Positions 44,414-56,015 of a stretch of DNA of 64,000 nucleotides are shown in pieces. Origin of the DNA: Aplidium turbinatum (lineage: Eukaryota > Chordata > Ascidiacea > Aplousobranchia > Polyclinidae); contig OU964919.1 in assembly GCA_918807975.1 (NCBI GenBank), positions 19,300,001-19,364,000 on the forward strand, read 5' to 3'. Under the pieces are notes generated by a model, which worked only from the letters and a program-made list of their open reading frames with translations, was not told where the DNA came from and made no database searches. Both the position numbers and the translations under genes were made by a program. Position 1 is the stretch's first letter. Each line of letters begins with the position of its first letter.

Positions 44414-46648
44414 AATGGAAAATTACAGAAACTTTAGTAAAAGGCAGGAAAAATTATATGTTGAAATAATGAATCGCTACAGAGGCCCCCCCAAATTTGG
44501 GCTAAATTGGAACCAAGGGTACCAAGTTTAGCTCAAATTTAAGGAGTTAAAAACGCTAACACAATTTTAACAGACATAGTATGAAATAGGTATGTTTAGT
44601 GTTTATGATAATAAGGTGGTGTTATGTTTGTGATATCGTGTCGCGAAGTGATTCTGCGTGGTTCCACCGCCTTCCGCAAAAGAATGTCTGAGTTTGTGCC
44701 GTATAAGAAGAGTCCACCGCCTTCCGCAAAGGAATGTCTGAGTTTGTGCTGTGTTGAAGAGTCCACCTCGTAGAAACATTAATTGTTTTGTAAGCGCCGT
44801 TGAAAACCGTAGCAGGCATTCATTGTTTGTCTGGCTTTTTCTGTTGAAAAGCAGACCATGCCGATTGAGTTGATGCAAATGCAGCAGCAGCCTTGTCTCC
44901 TTTTTGTTTACTAGAGATCATCGCAGTTGGAGATCATTGAGGTCGTCGTAGCATTTAATTGTTGGCATTTGGCTTTTTGTATTCCTTGAGAGGCGCTAGA
45001 GAGTCGAGTGCTGGTAGCTCGGGGAACTTGTCCAATATTGCTGAAAACTCGTTGTACTTTGTCAGTGATATAGGTGCGATACTAGCTTGTTTGCGTAAAT
45101 GTTGCAGTGCGTGACGTTGTTTCGTGGTTTCATCAATAATGCATTTATTCTTCGGGTTAATTGACAAATTGAAATGCTGTAAAAAATCTAGACCAATAAT
45201 ATTTTGTTTTACATCGGCGATTATAAATGTCCAAGTCTTTATTTGATCGTACCCAATTTTGATGTCCATGGTACGTCTGCCGTAAGTCGGTATTTTAGTA
45301 TTATTGGCTGCATACAAGATGTCGTTGGAAAATGAAATAGAATTTTTTTCTAATCGAGTAGGTTGAACGCAGCTCACAGCAGCACCGGTGTCGCAAAGAA
45401 ATAGCTGTTGGGAATTTAGATCTTCAAGAAATAGCATGTTGTTATTGAAACCTGGCCCTAAGTGTGATATACCTACCTTAGGGCCGACCCCTCGTTTTTT
45501 GGCTTCTGTCTGTTATTTTGCGTTGAATGGGGGTTGTTAGGCCGTGCTGTGTTCCATGAGCATGGCCATTGACACTTAAAGGCGGCGTAGCCAAACCTTT
45601 GATGATAAAAGCAAGTAGGTTGTTGTCTTTGGGGAACGTTGGATCTGGGCGTCTGAAATGATGTGCGATATCGGTTTGGGAAGGAATTAACAGGTTGACG
45701 GCTTCGGTCAGACTGAAGATTAGACACACTTGCCGACAAGTGTTCCATTTGATGTTGTAAGCGATCAATCTGTTGCATTAGTTGGGCATTGGGATTTTGT
45801 TCTGTAGTATGCTGCACTGCGTTTACTGTGGCATGGGAAACGTTTGTTAGTTTTGACATTTGATCGGCAGCTTTTGCTAATTCGTCTAATGACATTTCGA
45901 GGTTGCCAGCCAAAACAAGTTTGATTTGATTCGGGAGTTTATTTACAAACAATTCCCGAATTAATTCCGTCGATGCGACATTTTGAGGAAGTTTTGCTCG
46001 CATCTCGGCCAGCACTTCGGAGGGCAGTCGATCGCCGATTTCAGACAGTGACATGACGTCAGCGATACGTTCGTTCAACGTCGGTTCGAAACGCTGAAGT
46101 AAGCGTTCCTTTAATTTATCATAGTCTGCCCCGGCGCTGATTAAGTCTTGTATGTTTACAATAATATCGTAAGGCAGACACGATACAAGTTTGTCTGTTT
46201 TCAGACGTTGGCAATCAATCTGATAAGTTATGAATCTATTTTCTAAGATGGTGAACCACAACCTGGGGGTATCTCGCCAAAAGGTGTCGCAAAACTTTTC
46301 GCCAGGAGAGATTTTAATTTTAGTAGAGGGTTCGCGATATTCGCTTTCGGGTCGAGATTTTCTTGGGGCCATAATATTGATTATATAAGGTTAAAACTAC
46401 AATTAAAGTGTGAGATCTACAACAAGAGATATTGCGACAATTTTAATATAGAAATAAGGAAAACAAGTACTTACCAATGCTCTGTTTTAAAACCTACTGA
46501 CGTACGGGGTCATCCATGCTTTGCGAAGTGTCGACCGCTACCGCCGGAAAAGTACAATTGGGTGAAGTCAGAAATCAAAAAATGGAAAATTACAGAAACT
46601 TTAGTAAAAGGCAGGAAAAATTATATGTTGAAATAATGAATCGCTACA
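44414..46648 (-). mobile_element. Ty3/Gypsy-like LTR retrotransposon fossil (gag-protease remnant)
   Basis: Old virus-like element on the minus strand inside the giant transposon. It shows a gag region (46372-45473), an aspartic protease region with a DTGAA active-site motif (45437-44955), and an identical 69-bp direct repeat at its two ends (44414-44483, 46579-46648) beginning TGTAGCG as an LTR would. A purine-rich tract lies just inside the 3' copy. Reverse transcriptase, RNase H and integrase are absent, so it is broken, with at least one large loss. The identical end repeats suggest it is not very old. Confidence 0.8.
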
Positions 46649-46924
46649 ATAGGCTATACACAACACAAAACACTAAATAATAGTTTTATTGCAGCCTGAT
46701 GCTATTATTGCGCACAAATGACCAATTCTGCAGTAAAATGTTGTATGGTGTGCAATACGCCTAAGTAAAATCACTCGCTTTGCCAAAGACAAAGAGGGCC
46801 CGGAGTGAGAGGGGGGCCCGGAATGACTCTTCGTACCCTTACTGAAAATTTTTCTCAGAGGCCCTGTGGAGACCTCAGTGCAACTATTAAGAAACACGAA
46901 GATTTAATTTTTCTACAACAATCG
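46649..46924. other. core edge, no recognised feature
   Basis: Between the LTR fossil and the right array; contains GGGCCCGGA words like those near 43200, otherwise featureless. Confidence 0.4.
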
Positions 46925-46929
46925 ACAAG

Positions 46930-49900
46930 TGATATTTTGCATGTGGTCAAGTTTAGGTGGCCACCAGATGAAGCTAGTAGTATTTTGGGACTTGATATTA
47001 ATTTAGTTGGTTAGATTTATGCTTGTGCTTTTCAACGATAGCAAATCTGTTGAAATTGAGCAAGAAATGAATAAATGGGAGACAATTAATTATCGTGAAC
47101 ATGCAGGGCGTGAACTGGAAGACGACCGATTCGCCATTGAAATGCATTGGGCAAAAGCTTCATTGGGGGGCTGTCTTCGAACAACGATTGCGCGCATATG
47201 GAATAAGATATAACAATGAAAGTTAGCACTTCAATAAACAGTAACATGTTCTTTTAATTGGATTTGATTTAGATTGTTTATCCATTTAAAATGAAGTTTT
47301 GGTGATGGTTTGCATGTAATCAAGTTTAGGTGGCCACTAGATGGAGCTAGTAGTATTTTGGGACTTGATATTAATTGAGTTGGTTAGATCTATGCTTGTG
47401 CTTTTCAACGATAGCAAATCTGTTGAAATTGAGCAAGAAATGAATAAATGGGAGACAATTAGTTATCGTGAACATGCAGGGCGTGAACTGGAAGACGATC
47501 GATTCGCCATTGAAATGCATTGGGCAAAAGCTTCGTTGGGGGGCTGTCTTCGAACAACGATTGCGCGCATATTGAATAAGATATAACAATGAAAGTTAGC
47601 ACTTCAATAAACAGTAACATGTTCTTTTATTTGGCTGTCGTTTAATGTTCTTATCATTTAAAATGAAGTTTTGATAATGGTTTGAATTTGCTCAAGTTTA
47701 GGTAGCCACCAGATGGAGCTAGTACTATTTTGGGACTTGATATTAATTTAGTTGGTTAGATCTACTGTATGCTTGTGCTTTTCAACGATAGCAAATCTGT
47801 TAAAATTGAGCAAGAAATGAATAAATGGGAGACAATTAATTATCGTGAACATGCAGGGCGTGAACTGGAAGACGATCGATTCGCAATTGAAATGCATTGG
47901 GCAAAAGCTTCGTTGGGGGGCTGTCTTCGAACAACGATTACGCGCATATTAAATAAGATACAAAAATGAAAGTTAACCCTTCAATAAACAGTAACATGTT
48001 CTTTTAATTGGATTTAATTTAGATTGTTTATCATTTAAAATGAAGTTTTGGTGATGGTTTGCATGTGATCAAGTTTAGGTGGCCACCAGATGGAGTTAGT
48101 AGTATTTTGGGACTTGGTATTAATTTAGTTGGTTAGATCTATGCTTGTGCTTTTCAACGATAGCAAATCTGTTGAAATTGAGCAAGAAATAAATAAATGG
48201 GAGACAATTAATTATCGTAAACATGCAGGGCGTGAACTGGAAGACGATCGATTCGCCATTGAAATGCATTGGGCAAAAGCTTCGTTGGGGGGCTGTCTTC
48301 GAACAACGATTACGCGCATATTAAATAAGATACAAAAATGAAAGTTAACCCTTCAATAAACAGTAACATGTTTTTTTAATTGGATTTAATTTAGATTGTT
48401 TATCATTTAAAATGAAGTTTTGGTGATGGTTTGCATGTGATCAAGTTTAGGTGGCCACCAGATGGAGTTAGTAGTATTTTGGGACTTGGTATCAATTTAG
48501 TTGGTTAGATCTATGCTTGTGCTTTTCAACGATAGCAAATATGTTGAAATTGAGCAAGAAATAAATAAATGGGAGACAATTAATTATCGTAAACATGCAG
48601 GGAGTGAACTGGAAGACGATCGATTCGCCATTGAAATGCATTGGGCAAAAGCTTCGTTGGGGGGCTGTCTTCGAACAACGATTACGCGCATATTAAATAA
48701 GATACAAAAATGAAATTTAACCCTCCAATAAACAGTAACATGTTCTTTTAATTGGATTTAATATAGATTGTTTATCATTTAAAATGAAGTTTTGGTGATG
48801 GTTTGCATGTGATCAAGTTTAGGTGGCCACCAGATGGAGTTAGTAGTATTTTGGGACTTGGTATTAATTTAGTTGGTTAGATCTATGCTTGTGCTTTTAA
48901 ACGATAGCAAATCTGTTGAAATTGAGCAAGAAATGAATAAATGGGAGACAATTAATTATCGTGAACATGCAGGGCGTGAACTGGAAGACGATCGATTCGC
49001 CATTGAAATGCATTGGGCAAAAGCTTCGTTGGGGGGCTGTCTTCGAACAACGATTGCGCGCATATTGAATAAGATATAACAATGAAAGTTAGCACTTCAA
49101 TAAACAGTAACATGTTCTTTTATTTGGTTGTCGTTTAATGTTCTTATCATTTAAAATGAAGTTTTGGTGATGGTTTGAATTTGCTCAAGTTTAGGTAGCC
49201 ACCAGATGGAGCTAGTACTATTTTGGGACTTAATATTAATTTAGTTGGTTAGATCTATGCTTGTGCTTTTCAACGATAGCAAATCTGTTAAAATTGAGCA
49301 AGAAATGAATAAACGGGAGACAATTAATTATCGTGAACATGCAGGGCGTGAACTGGAAGACGATCGATTCGCCATTGAAATGCATTGGGCAAAAGCTTCG
49401 TTGGGGGGCTGTCTTCGAACAACGATTACGCGCATATTAAATAAGGTACAAAAATGAAAGTTAACCCTTCAATAAACAGTAACATGTTCTTTTAATTGGA
49501 TTTAATTTAGATTGTTTATCATTTAAAATGAAGTTTTGGTGATGGTTTGAATTTGGTCAAGTTTAGGTGGCCACCAGATGGAGCTAGTAGTATTTTGGGA
49601 TTTGGTATTAATTGAGTTGGTTAGATCTATGCTTGTGCTTTTCAACGATAGCAAATCTGTTGACATTGAGCAAGAAATGAATAAATGGGAGACAATTAAT
49701 TATCGTGATCATGCAGGGCGTGAACTGGAAGACGATCGATTCGCCATTGAAATGCATTGGGCAAAAGCTTCGTTGGGGGGCTGTCTTCAAACAACGATTG
49801 CGCGCATATTGAATAAGATATAACAATGAAAGTTAGCCCTCCAATAAACAGTAACATGTTTTTTTAATTGGATTTAATTTAGATTGTTTATCATTTAAAA

Positions 49901-50240
49901 TGAAGTTTTGGTGATGGTTTGAATTTGGTCAAGTTTAGGTAGCCACCAGATGAAGCTAGTAGTATTTTGGGACTTGGTATTAATTTAGTTGGTTAGATCT
50001 ATGCTTTTGCTTTTCAACGATAGCAAATCTGTTGAAATTGAGCAAGAAATGAATAAATGGGAGACAATTAATTATCGTGAACATGCAGGGCGTGAACTGG
50101 AAGACGATCGATTCGCCATTGAAATGCAATGGTTTGCATGTGATCAAGTTTAGGTGGCCACTAGATGGAGCTAGTACTATTTTGGGACTTGGTATTAATT
50201 TAGTTGGTTAGATCTATGCTTGTGCTTTTCAACGATTGCA
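46930..50240 (+). repeat. right satellite array, 372-bp units
   Basis: About nine units in the orientation opposite to the left array. Frames on the plus strand start near 47007, 47379, 47769, 48129, 48501, 48873, 49245 and 49617, mostly 372 bp apart, each followed by AATAAA. The last unit (49990-50240) is internally shortened and fuses to the terminal sequence. Both frame-ending types (ILNKI and ILNKIQK) occur, with runs of the IQK type at 47769-48713. This array points its ORF and poly(A) signals toward the Gal3ST gene. Confidence 0.92.
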
Positions 50241-50524
50241 TTTCCACCCCGCATTTCCTCCTTCATAATAGTCCATTCCAATGTGTGTGACGTTTTATGA
50301 CGTCATTATTTTGTCTGGTTGACCAACAGGGCGTCTTGTGGAAGAGCACCAAATAATACTGTACAGTGTACATGTAATAAATCCACTTTCTTAAATAAAT
50401 AATTGCTGGTTTTATCAGGTGCAATTTTTTCATCTGCTCTTTCTACTGCCCATGCCGACATGTACCAATGTTGCATTGTCAGAATACTGGCTGTTTGTGA
50501 TATTTTTGCATCCTAGCCTGAGTC

Positions 50525-53500
50525 ATGAGAAAAAATTTGCCATCAATATTTCTAACTATCTGTGCCTTTTCTGTTGGAACATGGGTTGGAGCAATATGGA
50601 GGGAATCATTTACGTTGCTGAGCTCTATTGAGATTGTTCATCAAGATATTGCACATAAAAAAGAGTAAGTTTTTATTTTTGCACTATGCGATAACTTAAT
50701 ATAATACCGTAATATTCAAAAGCCATGATAAACCAATTGTAGTTTACTCTAATCCTTAGGTTAGTGTTTTCTATAGGGTGCAACCTAGTTCGTACCCTGA
50801 AAAGATCGAGAAAAAAATAAAAAAGCCGAAGTCACTGATTGCAGTTTAATAGCAAAAAGCCGAAGTCGCTGATCGGATTTTCTGCAAACAAACTCAAGGG
50901 TTAGGGTTAGCGGAAACTGCGGAAAAAATATTTGGGGAAACTGCGATCAGTTAGGGTTAGAGAGCATAGATTACTCGATGGTTAGAGTTAGGGTTAGCGG
51001 AAACAGCGAAAAAATGTTTGTGGAAACTGCGATCAACGAGGGTTAGGGTTAGAGCATAGATTACTCTATGGTTAGAGTTGGGTAAAAGTTAGCGGAAACT
51101 GCAATCAGCAAGGGTTAGGGTTAGAGCATATATTACTTTATGGTTAGGGTAAGGGTTAGCAGAAACTGCGGTTAGCGGAAACTACGGAAAATTTTAGCTG
51201 AAACTGTGATCAGCGAGGGTTAGGGTTAGAGCATAGATTAGCCTATGGTTAGTGTTAGCGGAAAGTGTAGAAACTGCGAGGGTTAGCGTTAGGGTAAGGA
51301 TTACGGTTTGGGTTAGCGGAAACTGCGGTCAGCGACTTCAGCCTTGTGCTATCTTTCTTTGGTGCTGGTTTAGCATCGGCCGCCTTGGTCAGTGACGTCA
51401 TGAAAATGTGTGACGTCATGCAAAAAAATGCAACTACTTTTAGGAAGGGTGCAAAAACGCGGAATAGAAGTAAAAACGGAAAGGCTATTGATTTTGAAGT
51501 ATTTGTAGTGAATAGTGCCTTCAGCTTTCTCATTTCTGCTTAGATCGTTGAAAAGCACGATGCTTCATCTACCCGAATGAACTAATTGCCAAGGCGATTC
51601 GATCATTGTTCATTATAAGCCGCCCCCAGTTTGCTGTGATCGGTGAATAGTGCCTCCACCAAATATGCTGTAGCTTTCTCATTTCTGCTTGGATTCTAAC
51701 AATTTTACTATCGTTGGATGGTGTGATGTTTTTTACTATCGTTGAATGGTGTAATGCTTCATCTACCAGAATGGTTTAATTGCCAGTTTAAAGTATATAC
51801 CGGTATGCATTATATTTATGTAGCACTAACTTAAACTTTACTATTTTGTACCAATTCTCAGCAATTCATTTTTTACAATAAAAATACCAAATCAACACAA
51901 ATTAAAAGAGTATGTCTTGGTTTATTCATATGTTAACTTTCACGTTTATATCTAATCCACAAAACGAGCAATCGTTGCTCAAACGTAACCGCTCGACAAA
52001 GCTTTTTACCAAAGCAATGCAAACACAAAGCGATCAATTTTGAGTGTTCATTATACGCCGCCCACAGTTTGATGGGATCAGTGAATACTGTCTCCACCAA
52101 ATGTGCTGTAGCTTTCTCATTTCTGCTCGGATTTAAGAAATTTTACCATCGTTGGAAAGCACGATACTGCATCTATCTGAATTAATTGGTTGCAAGTTTA
52201 AAGTATGCATTATATTGATCTAGCGCTAACTTAAACTTTACTATTTTGTACCAACTCTCAGCAATTCAATTTTTACAATAAAAATACCAAACCAACACAA
52301 ATTAAAAGAGTATGTCTTGCTTTATTAACCTAACAACTTACACGTTTATATGTTATCTACAAAACGAGAAATCGTTGTTGAAACGTAACCGCTCGACGAA
52401 GCTTTTTTCCAATGCATTTTTTAAGGCGATTCATTCGTGGTTCAGTATAAGCCGCCCACAGTTTGCTGTGATCGATGAATACTGCCTCCACCAAATATGC
52501 TGTAGCTTTATCATTTCTGCTCGGATTCTAACGATTTTACTATCGTTGGATGGCATTATGCTTCATCTACCCGAATGGATTAATTGCCAATCTAAAGTAT
52601 GCATTATATTTATGTAGCGCTAACTTAAACTTTACTATTTTGTACCAATTCTCAGAAATTCATTTTTTACAATAAAAATACCAAACCAACACAAATTAAA
52701 AGAGTATGTCTTGGTTTATTCATCTGTTAACTTTCACATTTATATATATCTAATATACAAAACGAGCAATCGTTGTTCAAAAGTAACCGCTCGACAAAGC
52801 TTTTTTCCAAATAGCCTACAGTAGGTAATTCGATCATTGTTCAGTATAAGCCGCCCTCAGTTTGCTGTGATCGGTGAATAATGCCTCCACCAAATGTGCT
52901 GTAGCTTTCTCATTTCTGCTCGGATTTTAACAACTGTACTATGGTTGGAAAGCACGATGCCTCATCTACCCAAATGAATTAATTCACAGTCCAACATATG
53001 CATTGTATTTATGTAGCACTAACTTAAACTATACTATATTGTACCAATTCTCAGCAATTCAATTTTTAAAACAAAAATACCAAACCAACACAAATAAAAA
53101 GAGTATGTCTTGTTTTATTCATCTGTTACCTTTCACGTTTATATCTAATCCACAAAACGAGCAATCATTGCTCAAACGTAACCGCTCGACGAAATTTTGG
53201 TGCATATTTGGTGGAGGCACTATTCACCAATCACATCAAACTAATGAACACTCGAAATGGATCGCTTTGTGTTTGCATTGTTTTGGTAAAAAGCTTCGTC
53301 GAGCGGTTACGTTTGAACAACGATTGCTCGTTTTGTGGATTAGATATAAATGTGAAAGTTAACGTATGAATAAATCAAGACATGCTTGTACACTTGCAAG
53401 CACCATCTCGATGTATGGATGGAAGATCTTTTGTGCCTCTGGAGTAGAAAATTTAGATGTTAAACCTTTTCATTAACTTCTTTTTTAATAAAAAGCATAA

Positions 53501-55688
53501 TATCTACCCCTTGATATATTTGCATATCGCCTTGTAGAATAGATCGTGTGGTTGTACAAATCTAAATAATACTAGCAAATATTTTTTGGGCTTGTGAGTT
53601 GTAAGCTTTGCACCACTGTTCAGCATGAGAAATAGATTACGTTTGAAATGATTGCAACTTAAAACCTATATATAAAACCACAGTTTTCAATAATAACTTT
53701 ATGTTCCACAGTGTCTCATGCATGTTGCATTTAATTCAATGTTAATATTATTTTCTTTGAATTGTTTTACAGAGCTATATTGCAACGTGTAAAGTCATCT
53801 TTTGAATTTTCTTCTTCCATGAGAGATTGTCTTCCTCAAAGAAACATATATTTTATGAAAACCCACAAAACAGCTGGTTCCACAATCCAAAATGTCCTTC
53901 TGAGACATGCCGAACGGGTTAAAAGTTTTGTCGGCCTGTCAATCACTAATGATGCACGGTTTCAGTACATGCAGGGAAAATCCTTTCAAAGAAATTTTGT
54001 TCGACCAACAAACCAAACTATAAACATGCTCTGTCATCACATGCGATTCAATCGTCGAGAAGTGGCTGCTGTGCTGCCCAACAATTCAGTGTATATCACC
54101 ATATTACGTGAGCCCGGAGACGTTTTTGAGTCTTACTTTGACTACTTACATCATGACTGTCCTGCATTTGAATATATCCCTCAGTCAACTGAAGGTTTGA
54201 GGACGTGGCTTGATTCTCCGGAAAAGTATGTTGCTGAATGTTTTTTTTATTATTTTCCATTATTTCATAAGCACATTGATTAATTCTATGTAAGCATTAT
54301 TAACAGTATTTTTTGTCAGTTGGTCCATATAATTTTTATGATTTATCATAAAACCTTTTACCGTAAGTTTTGTAGATTTTATGTAATTTATTTTCAACAT
54401 GTAACTGTTGTATACTCTGTCGTGTAGATTGCTTCATTCATTGTAAGTTGTTGCAGCATTGTCTGTAGATTGCACTTTTGTATGACAAATGCTGTAACAT
54501 AATTGAAGTTATTTATATGATACTTTTATTATATATTTTTTTGTGAGTTGCACCTTTTCGTGCTTTTACCTTTGCACAAGTTCGAAAAGTACTTTTGTAT
54601 CATATATATACCTTTGTTCCACCTACGAAATACTTTTTGTATTTTATTTTAATGTGACTGCTTTGAAATGCTAATTTTAAATTGACTCAGTCACGTTAAC
54701 TACTTAGTGTGAGTTCATGGCCATAAGAAAGAATTCTTTTTTGAAAACTGAGGTTAGGGTTAGCGCATGTAATTTGGTGGTTGTTAATCTTGTACTTCTA
54801 TTATTCCTCCGTCTTCATCGCAGCATAAGTAAGTGAATGCAGTGGTAGTAGTTGTACTATTTTGTAGTGGTAAGTGTTTTGATTTTGGCTGGTGTCCTAA
54901 CCTCTCTCATAATTAGCTATAAAAGAAGCTTAAGAAGCCTGGCTTTTATTTCGAAACATCAGCGACGACTGCGTACCTAAAATCTTTCAGTCATAGTTAA
55001 ATCATAGGTTAACTTGTACGTCGTTTGTAGAGCGATTTCAATGCGGTATATTTGTGTCTTCAGGTACTTCCACGGCCCTATGCGCAGACCTTTATGGTGG
55101 TTTGCAAAGAACGCGATGTTTTATGATTTAGGTTTTGACAACTTGGCTGATGACGAACAAACGATCAGTGTTGCCATTGAGGAAATGAAGAGCACATATG
55201 ACCTTGTCCTTATTACTGACTATTTAGATGAATCACTAATTCTCCTGAAGGAACTCCTCTGCTTAGAGTTCACGGATCTCGCTCATGTTCAATTAAACTC
55301 CAGGTCGAAGAGCAACATCCAACTGGACGATGGAATGAGAGAAGCAATCAAACAGTGGAACAAAGCCGACACCATGGTCTACAAAGCTTTCAACGAAACA
55401 TTTTGGAAAAAAGTTGATGATTTTGGAAAAGAAAGGATGCAACGTGAAGTATATAAACTAAGGTTGCTCAATGATGAGTTGCAAGCTCACTGTATAGACG
55501 GCGAAGGGGTGATATCAAAACTCGTTAAAAATCCCCAAAACCGTGTTTATAATCCTCTAGGTGTGGAAATGATTGGCTACAACTTGAATGAGTTGTCGAA
55601 AAACAACAAAACCTGTCAAGATGTGGTAAAACCTGAAATTGCGTGGTTCAGGTATTTACTTCAAAAGCAATATCACAAAATACGATAG
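50525..55688 (+). CDS. galactose 3-O-sulfotransferase (Gal3ST family), three coding exons
   Basis: Exons 50525-50664 (donor GTAAGT), 53773-54225 (acceptor TTTTACAG, donor GTATGT) and 55064-55688 (acceptor GTCTTCAG) join in phase to 405 residues plus stop, normal for the family. The first exon encodes MRKNLPSIFLTICAFSVGTW, a type II signal anchor; this start is inferred from the anchor and matching phase. Exon 2 has the PAPS 5'-phosphosulfate loop MKTHKTAGSTIQNVLLR and the 3'-phosphate site ITILREPGDVFESYF. Exon 3 has FHGPMRR, MFYDLGFDN, LVLITDYLDESLILLKELLC, AFNETFWKKVDDFG and a late AHCIDGEG, matching galactosylceramide and other Gal3ST enzymes. It would transfer sulfate to O-3 of galactose on glycolipid or glycoprotein in the Golgi lumen. 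Which of the four vertebrate members is closest is not settled. A giant transposon ends 175 bp upstream; intron 1 holds satellite DNA. Confidence 0.85.
50780..51335 (+). repeat. degenerate minisatellite with GGTTAGGGTTAG tracts (Gal3ST intron 1)
   Basis: About five to six irregular copies of a roughly 90-bp unit: AGCGGAAACTGCG, GATCAGCGAGGGTTAGGGTT, AGAGCATAGATTACTCTATG. TTAGGG-type words recur but never as a clean telomeric array. Confidence 0.8.
51361..53404 (-). repeat. diverged relative of the 372-bp satellite, probably an older element of the same family (Gal3ST intron 1)
   Basis: Four tandem units of about 375 bp on the minus strand (51545-53200) and one unit piece in reverse (53205-53375). 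Aligned with the main satellite they share ACGAGCAATCGTTG, CTCGACGAAGCTTTT and an AATAAA at the same place. The left edge GGTGCTGG with two TGACGTCA motifs (51391-51420) parallels the giant element's terminus. The right edge may be AGCACC at 53399-53404. No matching target duplication was found, so the element's limits are inferred. Confidence 0.7.
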
Positions 55689-56015
55689 TACAGAGTGTAT
55701 TTTTTTGAAAAAAAAAACATAGCTGTGCCCTGAAAATTGCAGGAGTTCGTTTATATACTCGTACTCGGTTTGATACGTACTATTCAATATTCATGACGGT
55801 GTTACAGAGTTTTATAAATATTCATAGTTAGATGTACTTTTCCAATGGAATTTGTTGTGCAGTGTTTTATTTGTCGAATCCCAACGATTTTAGTGCACTA
55901 AGCTGTTTGTTTCGTCATCAAGACTTGGAGTATTTTACTCAATCATTTTGTTTTTGCCGCTATTGTAGTAAATAGATGGCTTTTTCTCTTACCTACAACT
56001 TCCAACGATTTAATG
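55689..56015 (+). other. Gal3ST 3' flank
   Basis: Contains the probable 3' UTR. No canonical AATAAA was spotted close to the stop; variant AT-rich hexamers are present. Otherwise featureless. Confidence 0.4.

Larger units (their letters stand above)
36468..50350. mobile_element. giant Merlin-like DNA transposon with satellite-array inverted arms (13.9 kb)
   Basis: The termini are inverted: GGTGCTCTTCCACAAGACGC at 36468, and its complement ends at 50350. Similarity continues for about 125 bp (GTTGGTCAACCAGACAAAAT, TGACGTCA, CACACACATTGGAATGG). A perfect 8-bp target duplication AAATAATA flanks it (36460-36467, 50351-50358). Each arm then carries 372-bp satellite units, antiparallel between arms, for about 3.3 kb. 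The unpaired core (about 40.3-46.9 kb) holds exon relics of an ISXO2/IS1016-type transposase. An 8-bp duplication and GG-starting termini are what Merlin elements show. A SINE in the left array and an LTR fossil in the core are later arrivals. Confidence 0.82.

Noticed and set aside
36985-50240. Series of 60-83-residue frames every 372 bp as a family of small host genes
   Set aside because: They are units of two satellite arrays in inverted orientation inside a transposon. No unit-specific promoter or intron is visible, and antisense frames are equally regular.
50780-51335. Interstitial telomere
   Set aside because: TTAGGG words are scattered in a 90-bp unit with unrelated sequence, not a continuous hexamer array.
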